Assembly (NCBI GenBank): GCA_016196925.1
Contig: JACPWS010000032.1
Location: 1-36,215 of the forward strand
Direction of reading: 5' to 3'
Source: Burkholderiales bacterium
GTDB lineage: Bacteria > Pseudomonadota > Gammaproteobacteria > Burkholderiales > Burkholderiaceae_D
DNA: 36,215 bases
Shown: positions 18,861-28,159 of the stretch, in pieces
Layout of the letters: each line of letters begins with the position of its first letter
Position numbering within the stretch: position 1 is the stretch's first letter
The notes under the pieces: generated by a model
Told to the model about the DNA's origin: nothing
Seen by the model: only the letters and a program-made list of their open reading frames with translations
Databases searched by the model: none
Translations under genes and position numbers: made by a program

Positions 18861-20903
18861 ATGGCGGGGCAACTTAACCCACAACTATTATTGGCTGTAC
18901 CTCTGGCGCCTCTGGCAGGTTCTGCCATTGCAGGTTTGCTAGGCACCAAGTTTTTTGGCAATCTGGTGGGACGTACCGTCTCGCATAGTGCGACCATACT
19001 CGGCGTACTGGTGGCTTTTATCATCTCCTGCCTGACCTTGTCCGCCGTGCTGGATGGCGCCAGTTACAATGCGACTGTCTATCATTGGATGAACGTCGCC
19101 GGATTGAAGCTGGAAGTCGGTTTTCTGATCGATAGCCTGACGGCGATGATGATGTGCGTAGTCACTTTCGTATCGCTGATGGTGCACATTTACACCATCG
19201 GGTATATGCAGGAAGACGAAGGGTATAACCGCTTTTTCTCGTATATTTCCCTGTTCACCTTCTCCATGCTGATGCTGGTGATGAGCAATAACTTCCTGCA
19301 ATTGTTCTTTGGTTGGGAAGCGGTCGGTCTGGTTTCTTATCTGCTGATTGGTTTCTGGTACACCAGACCGACGGCGATTTACGCCAACATGAAGGCGTTT
19401 TTGGTCAATCGCGTCGGCGACTTCGGTTTTATCCTCGGGATAGGTCTGTTGCTGTCGTATGCCGGCTCCATGGACTACGCCGAGGTTTTTGCGAAAAAAG
19501 AAGAACTGGCAAAGCTGATCTTGCCGGGTACGGACTGGATGCTGATTACCGTCGCCTGTATCTGCCTGTTTATCGGCGCCATGGGTAAATCGGCGCAATT
19601 CCCTTTGCATGTCTGGCTGCCTGACTCCATGGAAGGCCCGACCCCGATTTCTGCGCTGATTCACGCTGCGACCATGGTTACCGCCGGTATCTTCATGGTG
19701 TCCCGTATGTCGCCGCTGTTTGAATTGTCCGATACCGCCTTGTCATTCGTTCTCGTGATCGGCTCGATTACCGCGCTGTTCATGGGTTTCATGGGCATTA
19801 TCCAGAATGACATCAAGCGCGTAGTTGCGTATTCCACGCTGTCGCAATTGGGCTATATGACGGTTGCGCTCGGCGCTTCGGCCTATTCAGTCGCGGTGTT
19901 CCACTTGATGACCCATGCGTTCTTTAAAGCCTTGCTGTTCCTGGCCGCCGGCTCCGTGATCATAGGTATGCATCACGACCAGGATATCCGCAATATGGGC
20001 GGCCTGCGCAAGTACATGCCGCTTACCTGGCTGACTTCTTTACTCGGTTCGCTGGCCTTGATAGGCACACCGTTCTTCTCCGGCTTTTACTCCAAAGACA
20101 GCATCATCGAAGCGGTACAGGCTACGCATCTGGCGGGTGCCGGCTTTGCGCAATTTGCGGTACTGGCCGGCGTGTTCGTTACGGCGTTTTATTCTTTCCG
20201 CATGTATTTCCTGGTGTTCCACGGTAAAGAAAATTTCGGACATGTACACCCGCATGACCACCATGACGTCGACGATGAAGATGAAGGTCACCATGCTCAT
20301 GGCCTGGCGCCCGGTCAGAAACCGCATGAGTCGCCATGGGTAGTTACGCTGCCGTTGGTGATGCTGGCGATACCTTCGGTAGTGATCGGTTTCCTGACGA
20401 TAGAACCTATGCTGTTCGGTAATTTCTTCAAAGGCGTTATTTTTGTCGACGAAGCCCACCGCGCAATGGAAGAACTCCAGCACGAATTTCATGGACCGGT
20501 TGCGATGGCAGTGCACGCGTTGACTTCCTTGCCGTTCTGGCTGGCGCTCGCAGGCGTGGCAAGTTCCTATTTCTTCTATATGGTCAAGCCTGCAATTCCG
20601 GCGGCGATCAAGAAAAATGCCGGTGCCATCTACACTCTGCTGGACAACAAGTATTACATGGACAGGTTCAACGAGATCGTGTTTGCCGGCGGTGCGCGAG
20701 TACTCGGTGACGGTTTGTGGAAAGTCGGTGACCGCGGTTTGATCGATGGTCTGATCGTGAACGGTAGCGCGAAGATGGTAGCCTGGATATCCAGTCTGGT
20801 GCGCCTGCTCCAGAGTGGCTACATCTATCACTACGCCTTTGTAATGATATTGAGCGTGTTGGCCTTCCTTGTGTACTTCATGCCTTTCCCGTTTGCTAAA
20901 TAA
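18861..20903 (+). CDS. nuoL: NADH-quinone oxidoreductase subunit L
   Basis: The distal antiporter-like proton-pumping subunit (ND5), with a long lateral helix along the membrane arm. Its 680 residues hold the proton-translocating motifs: the Glu in FFGWEAVGLVSYLLIGFW, the Lys in AMGKSAQFPLHVWLPDSMEGP, and the His-containing helix HAATMVTAGIFMVSR. The loop at about residues 455-495 is unusually rich in His and acidic residues (HVHPHDHHDVDDEDEGHHAH), which is absent from the core fold and may bind metal. The ribosome binding site AAAGGG lies just before the start. Confidence 0.96.
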   Translation: MAGQLNPQLLLAVPLAPLAGSAIAGLLGTKFFGNLVGRTVSHSATILGVLVAFIISCLTLSAVLDGASYNATVYHWMNVAGLKLEVGFLIDSLTAMMMCVVTFVSLMVHIYTIGYMQEDEGYNRFFSYISLFTFSMLMLVMSNNFLQLFFGWEAVGLVSYLLIGFWYTRPTAIYANMKAFLVNRVGDFGFILGIGLLLSYAGSMDYAEVFAKKEELAKLILPGTDWMLITVACICLFIGAMGKSAQFPLHVWLPDSMEGPTPISALIHAATMVTAGIFMVSRMSPLFELSDTALSFVLVIGSITALFMGFMGIIQNDIKRVVAYSTLSQLGYMTVALGASAYSVAVFHLMTHAFFKALLFLAAGSVIIGMHHDQDIRNMGGLRKYMPLTWLTSLLGSLALIGTPFFSGFYSKDSIIEAVQATHLAGAGFAQFAVLAGVFVTAFYSFRMYFLVFHGKENFGHVHPHDHHDVDDEDEGHHAHGLAPGQKPHESPWVVTLPLVMLAIPSVVIGFLTIEPMLFGNFFKGVIFVDEAHRAMEELQHEFHGPVAMAVHALTSLPFWLALAGVASSYFFYMVKPAIPAAIKKNAGAIYTLLDNKYYMDRFNEIVFAGGARVLGDGLWKVGDRGLIDGLIVNGSAKMVAWISSLVRLLQSGYIYHYAFVMILSVLAFLVYFMPFPFAK

Positions 20904-20929
20904 GTGACCACGGCTATAAAAATATAATC

Positions 20930-22423
20930 ATGATGCAGTCAACTTCTTCCTTACTCAGCCTGGCGATCTGGTGTCCTATCGCTTTCGGCATCTTCGTTCT
21001 TGCCTTTGGCCGCGACAGCAATCCCGGCCTGGTGCGCGGTGTGTCTCTGATCGGTTCTTTAGCCAGTTTCTTGGTCACGATTCCCCTGATCCAGCAATTC
21101 GACAATAGCGCGCATGGTATGCAGTTTGTCGAAAAAGCTTCATGGATAGAGCGCTTTAATGTGTTTTACGCACTCGGTATCGACGGCATTTCCTTATGGC
21201 TGATACCGCTGACGGCGTTGGTCACTGTTATCGTGGTGATCTCCGCCTGGGAAGTGATAGAGAAACAGGTGGCCCAATACATGGGCGCTTTCCTGATTTT
21301 GTCCGGCCTGATGATAGGGGTGTTTTGCGCGACCGACGGTTTGCTGTTCTACGTGTTCTTTGAAGCGACGCTGATTCCTATGTATATCATCGTCGGCGTA
21401 TGGGGCGGTCCGAATCGCGTGTATGCGGCCTTCAAGTTTTTCCTGTACACCTTGCTCGGTTCTTTGCTGACGCTGGTCGCGGTTATTTACCTGTATCTCA
21501 AATCCGGTCATTCGTTTGATATCCTGGTCTGGCATAAATTGCCTTTGCCTTTGTCTACCCAGATCGTGATTTTCTGCGCCTTCCTGATGGCGTTCGCAGT
21601 CAAGGTTCCTATGTGGCCGGTGCATACCTGGTTGCCTGACGCTCACGTCGAGGCGCCTACCGGCGGTTCCGTGGTGCTGGCCGCGATCATGTTGAAGCTC
21701 GGCGCGTATGGATTTGTACGCTTTTCTCTGCCTATCGCACCGGACGCCAGCCATTACATGGCCGGTTTCATGATCACCCTGTCGCTGATCGCCGTTATCT
21801 ATATCGGCCTGGTCGCTCTGGTACAGGCCGACATGAAAAAGCTGGTGGCTTACTCGTCGATCGCGCACATGGGCTTCGTGACGCTCGGCTTCTTCATGTT
21901 TAACGAAATGGCAGTGCAGGGCGCTATCGTGCAGATGATTTCGCACGGTTTTGTATCGGCCGCGATGTTCCTGTGTATCGGCGTCTTGTATGACCGTGTG
22001 CACTCTCGCCAGATCGTCGATTACGGCGGCGTGGTGAACACCATGCCAAAATTTGCAGCCTTGTTCGTCTTGTTTTCCATGGCAAACTGCGGCTTGCCGG
22101 CGACGTCCGGATTCGTCGGCGAATTCATGGTGATACTCGGTGCGGTGAAATTTAATTTCTGGATCGCCATGCTGGCGGCGACGGCATTGATTTTTGGCGC
22201 AGCTTATTCGCTGTGGATGGTCAAGCGCGTGGTATTCGGTGCGATTACGCATGAGCATGTCGCACAACTTACCGACATCAATAAGCGCGAATTTTTCATG
22301 CTAGGCGTATTGGCAATTGCGGTGATCGCGATGGGCCTGTATCCGTTGCCGTTTACCGATGCAATGCAGGTGTCGGTGGCGGACTTGTTGAAACACGTGG
22401 CGGTTTCCAAATTGGCGCCCTGA
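20930..22423 (+). CDS. nuoM: NADH-quinone oxidoreductase subunit M
   Basis: The central antiporter-like subunit (ND4), about 14 membrane helices in 497 residues. The conserved proton-path residues are visible as E145 in VFFEATLIPMYI and K225 in AVKVPMWPVHTWLPDAHVEAP. The gene begins ATGATG (20930 or 20933), and the upstream bases are AT-rich with no ribosome binding site that I can see; the distance to nuoL is 26 bp. Its amount may depend on translation of nuoL. Confidence 0.96.
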   Translation: MMQSTSSLLSLAIWCPIAFGIFVLAFGRDSNPGLVRGVSLIGSLASFLVTIPLIQQFDNSAHGMQFVEKASWIERFNVFYALGIDGISLWLIPLTALVTVIVVISAWEVIEKQVAQYMGAFLILSGLMIGVFCATDGLLFYVFFEATLIPMYIIVGVWGGPNRVYAAFKFFLYTLLGSLLTLVAVIYLYLKSGHSFDILVWHKLPLPLSTQIVIFCAFLMAFAVKVPMWPVHTWLPDAHVEAPTGGSVVLAAIMLKLGAYGFVRFSLPIAPDASHYMAGFMITLSLIAVIYIGLVALVQADMKKLVAYSSIAHMGFVTLGFFMFNEMAVQGAIVQMISHGFVSAAMFLCIGVLYDRVHSRQIVDYGGVVNTMPKFAALFVLFSMANCGLPATSGFVGEFMVILGAVKFNFWIAMLAATALIFGAAYSLWMVKRVVFGAITHEHVAQLTDINKREFFMLGVLAIAVIAMGLYPLPFTDAMQVSVADLLKHVAVSKLAP

Positions 22424-22504
22424 ACGAGGATATTGAAAAGCAAGCACGTCGTCAGCAAGTCCTTTTCGGACTAATTGTGTGACCGCAGATCAATGCTAGT
22501 ACAA

Positions 22505-23989
22505 ATGAATAATATGAACCTGATACCACTTTATCCCGAAATTTTCTTGCTGCTGGCGACTTGTGCCATTTTGCTGATCGACATGTTTTTGGCAGACGAC
22601 AAGCGTAACGTGACTTACGTGCTGAGCATCCTCAGCCTGCTTGGGTGCGGCGTCTTGACGGTGATGAATTTCAATACCGGCGCATCGGTATATGTCAGCA
22701 ACAATATGTTCGTTTCTGATCCGATGTCGAGTTTATTGAAATTATTCTCTTATATCGCGGTCGGCATGACGCTGGTTTATTCGCGTCAATACGTCACCGA
22801 CCGCGGCATGAGCAACGGCAAACTCGGCGGCGAGTTTTATGTACTGGCCTTGTTCGCCTTGCTCGGGCAAATGGTGATGATTTCCGGGAATAACTTCCTG
22901 ATTATTTACCTGGGCCTGGAAATGATGTCTTTGTCCCTGTATGCGCTGGTTGCTTTGCGCCGCGAGCATACCGTGTCGACCGAAGCCGCGATGAAATATT
23001 TCATTCTCGGCGCCCTGGCGTCCGGCTTTTTGTTGTACGGAATTTCCATGTTGTACGGCGCCACCGGCTCGCTTGAATTGACGGAAGTGGCGAAAGTCGC
23101 CGCGTCTCCTACTGCCAATAAAACCATCCTGGTATTCGGCATCGTGTTCCTGGTCGCCGGTCTGGCATTCAAGCTCGGTGTGGTTCCGTTTCATATGTGG
23201 GTGCCGGACGTCTATCAGGGCGCTCCTACCGCAGTGACGCTGTTGCTCGGCGGCGCTCCTAAACTGGCGGCGTTCGCGATCACTTTCCGCTTGTTGGTGG
23301 AGGGCTTGTTCCCGCAGGCAGTCGATTGGCAACAAATGTTGCTGGTATTGTCCGTGCTGTCTATGGCGATCGGCAATATCACCGCGATTGCGCAAACTAA
23401 CCTGAAGCGTATGCTGGCGTATTCCACCATTTCTCAAATGGGTTTTATGCTGCTCGGACTCTTGTCCGGCGTCAGCAATGGCAGCGTCAGTCTGGCTGCC
23501 GATGCCTACAGCGCATCGATGTTTTATAGCATCACCTATGTATTGACGACGCTCGGCACTTTCGGCGTGATCATGTTGTTGGCGCGTGCCGGTTTCGAGG
23601 CGGAAAATATCGAAGACTTCAAGGGCTTGAACAAACGTAGCCCATGGTTTGCCTTTGTGATGCTGTTGTTGATGTTCTCGCTGGCAGGCATTCCTCCGCT
23701 GATGGGCTTTTATGCAAAACTGTCGGTGTTGCAGGCTGTGCTGGCGACCGGCCAGGTCTGGTTGGCGGTAGTGGCGGTCTTGTTCTCGCTGATCGGTGCC
23801 TTCTACTATCTGCGCGTGGTTAAAACCATGTATTTCGATGAACCGGCCGATAAGGAAGTGATCGTGGCCAGCGCCGATATGCGCATCGTGTTGAGCGTTA
23901 ACGGACTGGCGGTGCTGTTGCTCGGCATTATGCCCGGCAGTCTGATGTCGGTGTGTGCCGCCGCCATCGTTAAAACCCTGGCTTCCTGA
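22505..23989 (+). CDS. nuoN: NADH-quinone oxidoreductase subunit N
   Basis: The third antiporter-like subunit (ND2), the last nuo gene. From ATG 22505 it has 494 residues with about 14 membrane helices. Family motifs are [16 protein letters not shown] (proton-path Glu), [20 protein letters not shown] (Lys and His), and a late segment [15 protein letters not shown]. The start is uncertain. TTG 22475, ATG 22493, ATG 22505 and ATG 22514 are all in frame and none has a clear ribosome binding site. I prefer 22505 because the protein then begins [12 protein letters not shown], the usual N-terminal strand. Confidence 0.92.
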   Translation: MNNMNLIPLYPEIFLLLATCAILLIDMFLADDKRNVTYVLSILSLLGCGVLTVMNFNTGASVYVSNNMFVSDPMSSLLKLFSYIAVGMTLVYSRQYVTDRGMSNGKLGGEFYVLALFALLGQMVMISGNNFLIIYLGLEMMSLSLYALVALRREHTVSTEAAMKYFILGALASGFLLYGISMLYGATGSLELTEVAKVAASPTANKTILVFGIVFLVAGLAFKLGVVPFHMWVPDVYQGAPTAVTLLLGGAPKLAAFAITFRLLVEGLFPQAVDWQQMLLVLSVLSMAIGNITAIAQTNLKRMLAYSTISQMGFMLLGLLSGVSNGSVSLAADAYSASMFYSITYVLTTLGTFGVIMLLARAGFEAENIEDFKGLNKRSPWFAFVMLLLMFSLAGIPPLMGFYAKLSVLQAVLATGQVWLAVVAVLFSLIGAFYYLRVVKTMYFDEPADKEVIVASADMRIVLSVNGLAVLLLGIMPGSLMSVCAAAIVKTLAS

Positions 23990-24004
23990 TCTCCGGGCAT
24001 CGGC

Positions 24005-24316
24005 GTGGCTAGTTCCGCTTCCAGTTGGCTGATCGTGGTATTGGCAGTACTTGCTGCCAATCTGCCCTTTTTAAACGAACGCTGCTTCGCCTTGTTTGCG
24101 TTGCGGCGTTTTTCTTTCTCCAAACCGTTCTGGGTGCGCCTGCTCGAATTGCTGGCGCTGTATTCTGCGCTGGGGTTCGTAGGCTTTACGCTGGAGTCGG
24201 GGATGGGCAATCGCTTCCAGCAGGGCTGGGAGTTTTATGCGATCACCGCCTGTTTGTTCGTGGTGCTGGCTTTTCCTGGCTTCGTGTTTCGTTATCTGAA
24301 GCGTCGCCATGCCTGA
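24005..24316 (+). CDS. DUF2818 family small membrane protein
   Basis: A 103-residue hydrophobic protein with three predicted membrane helices (about 7-22, 46-66 and 78-95) and basic ends. I recognise it as the DUF2818 type that follows nuoN in many betaproteobacteria. Its function is unknown. The fixed position, 15 bp after nuoN and overlapping the next gene by 8 bp, suggests co-expression with complex I. It starts with GTG without a strong ribosome binding site. It could be an accessory or assembly factor, but that is only guilt by location. Confidence 0.75.
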   Translation: MASSASSWLIVVLAVLAANLPFLNERCFALFALRRFSFSKPFWVRLLELLALYSALGFVGFTLESGMGNRFQQGWEFYAITACLFVVLAFPGFVFRYLKRRHA

Positions 24317-24875
24317 GCGAACGAATGGCGGCGTTAATTTGCAGGAACTGCGGCTCGATGGAGCACTCGCCTACGACGGCAATTTCCTGAAAGTACAGAA
24401 GGATACCGTCGTGCTACCGGATGGAAACAGCGCGACGCGCGAATACATACGGCATCCGGGTGCGGTGGTCGTGATTCCCGTGTTCGACGACGGTAGCGTG
24501 TTGCTGGAACGGCAGTTCCGCTATCCTCTCAATCAGGTGTTTATCGAATTCCCCGCCGGTAAAATCGACCCGGGCGAAGACCCGCTGCTGTGCGCCCAGC
24601 GAGAATTGCGCGAGGAGACCGGCTATACCGCCAGCGACTGGCGCTACCTGTGCACCATCCATAACGCGATCGCGTATTCCGACGAACACCTGGATATTTT
24701 CCTGGCCCGCGGTCTGACCGCCGGCGAGGCTGCGTTGGACGAAGAAGAGTTCCTGGAGATTTTTACGGCGACCGCGGAGCAGATGCAGGCTTGGGTCAGA
24801 CAGGGAGCCATCACCGATGTGAAGACCGTGATAGGCACGTTTTGGCTGGAAAAAGTACTCGCCGAAAATTGGTGA
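24309..24875 (+). CDS. Nudix hydrolase, ADP-ribose pyrophosphatase type
   Basis: A 188-residue cytosolic hydrolase predicted to split ADP-ribose, or a related nucleotide sugar, into AMP and a phosphosugar. The Nudix box G-x5-E-x7-RE-U-x-EE-x-G is complete at residues 84-105 (G84, E90, R98, E99, E102, E103, G105), so it should bind Mg2+ and be active. The preceding segment RQFRYPLNQVFIEFPAGKIDPGE is typical of the ADP-ribose pyrophosphatase branch (NudF-like). The start at 24309 overlaps the preceding gene by 8 bases. A link to NAD turnover would fit its place behind complex I, but substrate is inferred. Confidence 0.87.
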   Translation: MPERTNGGVNLQELRLDGALAYDGNFLKVQKDTVVLPDGNSATREYIRHPGAVVVIPVFDDGSVLLERQFRYPLNQVFIEFPAGKIDPGEDPLLCAQRELREETGYTASDWRYLCTIHNAIAYSDEHLDIFLARGLTAGEAALDEEEFLEIFTATAEQMQAWVRQGAITDVKTVIGTFWLEKVLAENW

Positions 24876-24923
24876 GATTAAAACTGCCAGCCTGGATAAA
24901 CCCGGCCGATCTGTGCCAGAATG

Positions 24924-24955
24924 AAAAAAGCCGCTGACGACAGCGGCTTTTTTTA
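24924..24955. terminator. Bidirectional terminator between the Nudix gene and ETF-QO
   Basis: Six A, then GCCGCTG (24930-24936), loop ACGA, CAGCGGC (24941-24947), then eight or so T. The A run and T run make it work on both strands, ending the nuo-Nudix transcript and the convergent ETF-QO transcript, whose stop codon is at 24957. Confidence 0.88.
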
Positions 24956-24956
24956 T

Positions 24957-26627
24957 TTACATATTCGGGTAGTTAGGACCGCCGCCGCCTTCCGGCGTCA
25001 CCCAGACGATGTTTTGCGTCGGGTCCTTGATGTCGCAAGTCTTACAGTGCACGCAGTTTTGTGCATTGATTTGCAAACGATCGCCGCCCTCATCGGTCTT
25101 GACGAATTCATAGACGCCGGCCGGGCAATAGCGCGCTTCCGGCCCCGCGTATTTGGCCAGGTTGACATTCACCGGGATGTTGGCGTCTTTCAGGGTCAGA
25201 TGGATGGGCTGATCTTCTGCATGATTGGTGTTCGAGATGAATACCGAAGAAAGCCGGTCGAAAGTCAGCTTGCCGTCCGGTTTCGGGTAGGCGATAGGCT
25301 GAAATTCGGACGCCGGACGCAGGCATTCGTGGTCGGCGTGGGGATGGTGCAGAGTCCATGGCGCCTTGCCGCCGAACACCACCTGATCGATGCCGACCAT
25401 CAAGGTGCCCAGGTACAAGCCCTTGCTCATCCACGGTTTGAAATTGCGCGCCTTATGCAATTCTTCATGCAGCCAGGATTGTTCGAAGGCCGTGCCGTAA
25501 GCGGTCACTTCGTCGTGCTGGCGGTTCTCGCCGAGCGCTGCAAAGACGGCGTCTGCGGCCAGCATGCCGGTCTTGATGGCGGCGTGGCTACCCTTGATGC
25601 GGCTGGCATTCAGGAAGCCGGCATCGCAACCTATCAGCGCGCCGCCGGGGAAGGTCAGCTTGGGCAGCGATTGCAAGCCGCCGGCTGTGATGGCGCGCGC
25701 GCCGTAAGCGATGCGCTTGGCGCCTTCAAAGAATGTCCGGATTTCCGGATGGGTCTTGTAGCGCTGAAATTCTTCGTAAGGCGACAGGTAAGGGTTTTCG
25801 TAAGACAGACCGACCACATAACCGACCGCGACCTGATTGTTTTCCAGGTGATACAGGAAGGAGCCGCCATAGGTGCTGTTATCGAGCGGCCAGCCGGCCG
25901 AATGGATCACCAGGCCGGGCTGATGCCTGGCCGGATCGATTTCCCACAATTCCTTGATGCCTATGCCGTAAGTTTGCGGGTCCTTGCCCTGGTTCAGGTC
26001 GTACTTCGCCATCAGTTGTTTTCCGAGGTGGCCGCGCGCCCCTTCCGCAAACAGCGTGTACTTGGCGTGCAATTCCATGCCGAGCTGGAAGGCCGGGCCG
26101 GGCTCGCCTTCACGGTTGACGCCCATGTTGCCGGTGGCGACGCCTTTCACCGAACCGTCTTCGTTGTACAGGATTTCCGCGGCCGGGAAGCCGGGAAAAA
26201 TTTCCACGCCGAGCGCTTCGGCTTGCTGGCCGAGCCAGCGCACGACGTTGGCCAGGGAAATCACATAGTTGCCGTGATTCTGGAAGCAGCCGGGCAGCAT
26301 CCAGTTGGGGGTCTTGTAGGCCTTGGTTTCAGTCAGGAACAGGAAGCGGTCTTCCGTCACCTCGGTATGCAGCGGCGCGCCCAGCTCTTTCCAGTTGGGG
26401 AAGAGTTCGGTGATCGCTTGCGGGTCCATCACCGCGCCCGACAAGATATGGGCGCCGAGTTCGCCGCCTTTTTCCAGTACGCAGACCGAGACTTCTTTGC
26501 CTTGTTCTGCCGCCAGTTGCTTCAGTTTGATCGCCGCCGACAAGCCTGCAGGACCGCCGCCGACGATAACGACGTCATATTCCATGGCGTCACGTGGACC
26601 GTACTGCTCAAGTATGCTTTGTGTCAT
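24957..26627 (-). CDS. Electron transfer flavoprotein-ubiquinone oxidoreductase
   Basis: A membrane-associated enzyme that moves electrons from reduced electron transfer flavoprotein, loaded by acyl-CoA dehydrogenases, to ubiquinone. The 556 residues start with an FAD-binding Rossmann motif GGGPAG at 23-28. A ubiquinone-binding middle part follows. A C-terminal [4Fe-4S] domain has ligands C501, C525, C528 and C531, in CPAG and NCVHCKTCD, and the canonical end [10 protein letters not shown]. The length matches the family. The start at 26627 has only a weak GAAAG site upstream. A TTCGTACGAA palindrome lies 25-34 bp before the start codon. The etfAB partners are not in this window. Confidence 0.95.
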   Translation of the reverse strand: MTQSILEQYGPRDAMEYDVVIVGGGPAGLSAAIKLKQLAAEQGKEVSVCVLEKGGELGAHILSGAVMDPQAITELFPNWKELGAPLHTEVTEDRFLFLTETKAYKTPNWMLPGCFQNHGNYVISLANVVRWLGQQAEALGVEIFPGFPAAEILYNEDGSVKGVATGNMGVNREGEPGPAFQLGMELHAKYTLFAEGARGHLGKQLMAKYDLNQGKDPQTYGIGIKELWEIDPARHQPGLVIHSAGWPLDNSTYGGSFLYHLENNQVAVGYVVGLSYENPYLSPYEEFQRYKTHPEIRTFFEGAKRIAYGARAITAGGLQSLPKLTFPGGALIGCDAGFLNASRIKGSHAAIKTGMLAADAVFAALGENRQHDEVTAYGTAFEQSWLHEELHKARNFKPWMSKGLYLGTLMVGIDQVVFGGKAPWTLHHPHADHECLRPASEFQPIAYPKPDGKLTFDRLSSVFISNTNHAEDQPIHLTLKDANIPVNVNLAKYAGPEARYCPAGVYEFVKTDEGGDRLQINAQNCVHCKTCDIKDPTQNIVWVTPEGGGGPNYPNM

Positions 26628-26929
26628 GACTAAAATCGCTTTCAGAAAATTTTCGTACGAACGTGCTTATTTGCTGACGGCATGGTATATGCTGTCGCGG
26701 CATTTCGCAAGCAGAGCCGAGGAACAGGCGCCTGCGGCCGGGTCGATAAAACTTTCAGAATTATCGCAGAGCGATCTTGGCTGTGCATCAAGATCATGCG
26801 AAATATCCAAGATATATTCGCAAAAACCGGCGTTTGTCTGAAATCGGTACAACACAAGCATGACGTCTATGTCATCATAGCGGCGGATTTAGAGTAGTTG
26901 GCTTATTCAAAATATATGCGGAGATACAG
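26628..26929. promoter_or_regulatory. Divergent control region with operator-like palindromes
   Basis: A 302-bp gap between the divergent ETF-QO and SDR genes holds no convincing gene. It contains a perfect 10-bp palindrome TTCGTACGAA (26652-26661) near the ETF-QO start. A 7-bp stem GATCTTG/CAAGATC lies at 26773-26795, an imperfect dyad at 26798-26821, and ATGAC/GTCAT arms at 26860-26875. I could not assign clear -35/-10 pairs. The density of dyads suggests regulated divergent promoters, possibly by a TetR-type fatty-acid regulator. Confidence 0.4.
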
Positions 26930-27706
26930 ATGGGTATAGAAGTCAATTTTGAAGGAAAAATTGCCCTGGTGACGGGCGCTTCCAGCGGCCTCGGCGCCCG
27001 CTTTGCAAAAATTTTGGCGCAGGCCGGGGCGCAGGTGGTATTGGCATCGCGCCGCATAGACCGGTTGAAGGAATTGCGTGCCGAGATCGAAGCCGAAGGC
27101 GGTGCCGCCCACGTGGTCGCGCTCGATGTGACCGACTACGCCAGTATCAAGTCGGCCATCGCCCATGCGGAAACGGAAGCCGGCCCGATCGATATCCTGA
27201 TCAATAATTCCGGCGTATCGACCACGCAGCGTCTGGTCGATGTCACTCCCGAAGATTATGCCTATGTGATGGACACCAATCAGCGCGGCGCGTTTTTCGT
27301 CGCACAAGAAGCGGCCAAGCGCATGATCGCGCGCTACAAGGGCGACCCCAAGAAACAGCACCGCATCATCAACATCGCCTCGGTCGCCGGTTTGCGCGTG
27401 ATGCCGCAGATAGGCATTTACTGCATCAGCAAGGCCGCCGTGGTGCAGATGACCAAGGCGATGGCGCTCGAATGGGGCAAGTGCGGTATTAACGTCAATG
27501 CGATCTGCCCCGGTTATATTTCCACCGAAATCAATGCCGATTATTTTCACACCGACCAGGGGCGCAAGCTGATCGACATGCTGCCGCGGAAGCGCGTCGG
27601 CATGCCGGAAGACCTGGATGGGCTGTTGTTGTTGCTGGCGGCGGAAGAGTCGCGCTTCCTGAACGGTGCCATCGTTACCGCCGACGATGGGATGAGCGTG
27701 CAATGA
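26930..27706 (+). CDS. SDR family NAD(P)-dependent oxidoreductase
   Basis: A 258-residue short-chain dehydrogenase of the classical type. The cofactor motif TGASSGLG is at residues 15-22, NNSG at 92-95, and the catalytic Ser151, Tyr164 and Lys168 (YCISK) are present, so it is probably active. The closest described activities are 3-oxoacyl-ACP or 3-hydroxyacyl-CoA reduction, but substrate is not decided by sequence. A GGAGA site precedes the ATG at 26930. It overlaps the following thioesterase by four bases (ATGA), so both are translated together. With ETF-QO divergently beside it, a role in acyl-CoA or fatty acid metabolism is a reasonable inference. Confidence 0.85.
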   Translation: MGIEVNFEGKIALVTGASSGLGARFAKILAQAGAQVVLASRRIDRLKELRAEIEAEGGAAHVVALDVTDYASIKSAIAHAETEAGPIDILINNSGVSTTQRLVDVTPEDYAYVMDTNQRGAFFVAQEAAKRMIARYKGDPKKQHRIINIASVAGLRVMPQIGIYCISKAAVVQMTKAMALEWGKCGINVNAICPGYISTEINADYFHTDQGRKLIDMLPRKRVGMPEDLDGLLLLLAAEESRFLNGAIVTADDGMSVQ

Positions 27707-28152
27707 CAGAAACCAAGCATGGCGATAAAAAGCTGGTCTACACCGTCACCATCCCGATACGCTGGGGGGATATGGACGCCCTCGGGCATGTCAATAACAC
27801 CGTGTATTTCCGCTATATGGAGCAGGCCAGGATAGAGTGGCTGGCCATGGTCGGCTGCCTGCCGGACGAGAGGGGCTTCGGTCCGGTGATCGTCAACGCC
27901 CATTGCACGTTTAAGAAACCGCTCAAGTATCCGGGCCAGGTCGAAGTCTGCACCTATATCGCCGCGCCCGGACGCACCAGCTTCGAAACCATACAGGAAA
28001 TGCGTTGCGTCGGCGACGGTTACGCCTTGTACGCCGAGGGCGGGGCCAAGGTGGTCTGGATCGATCCGGCCAGCGAAAAATCGGCCCCCTTACCGGAACA
28101 GATCAAGCAAAAATTCAGCGAATTGAAAGCGGCGGCGAAGCGCCGGGCGTGA
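27703..28152 (+). CDS. Acyl-CoA thioesterase, 4-hydroxybenzoyl-CoA thioesterase-like hotdog
   Basis: A 149-residue single hotdog-fold protein predicted to hydrolyse acyl-CoA thioesters. The family motif DMDALGHVNNTVYFRYMEQAR is at residues 23-43; D23 or D25 and H29 are the expected active-site positions. It resembles the YbgC/FadM group, whose members prefer fatty acyl-CoA, aromatic acyl-CoA or acyl-ACP. It is translationally coupled to the SDR gene (ATGA overlap). Its end is only 7 bp from the convergent PAS-LuxR gene and no terminator separates them. Confidence 0.87.
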   Translation: MTETKHGDKKLVYTVTIPIRWGDMDALGHVNNTVYFRYMEQARIEWLAMVGCLPDERGFGPVIVNAHCTFKKPLKYPGQVEVCTYIAAPGRTSFETIQEMRCVGDGYALYAEGGAKVVWIDPASEKSAPLPEQIKQKFSELKAAAKRRA

Positions 28153-28159
28153 TTGCGGT

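Noticed and set aside
24921..26633. 570-codon open frame antisense to the ETF-QO gene
   Set aside because: The opposite strand encodes a complete ETF-QO with all cofactor motifs; the long frame is a by-product of codon bias and has no recognisable domain.
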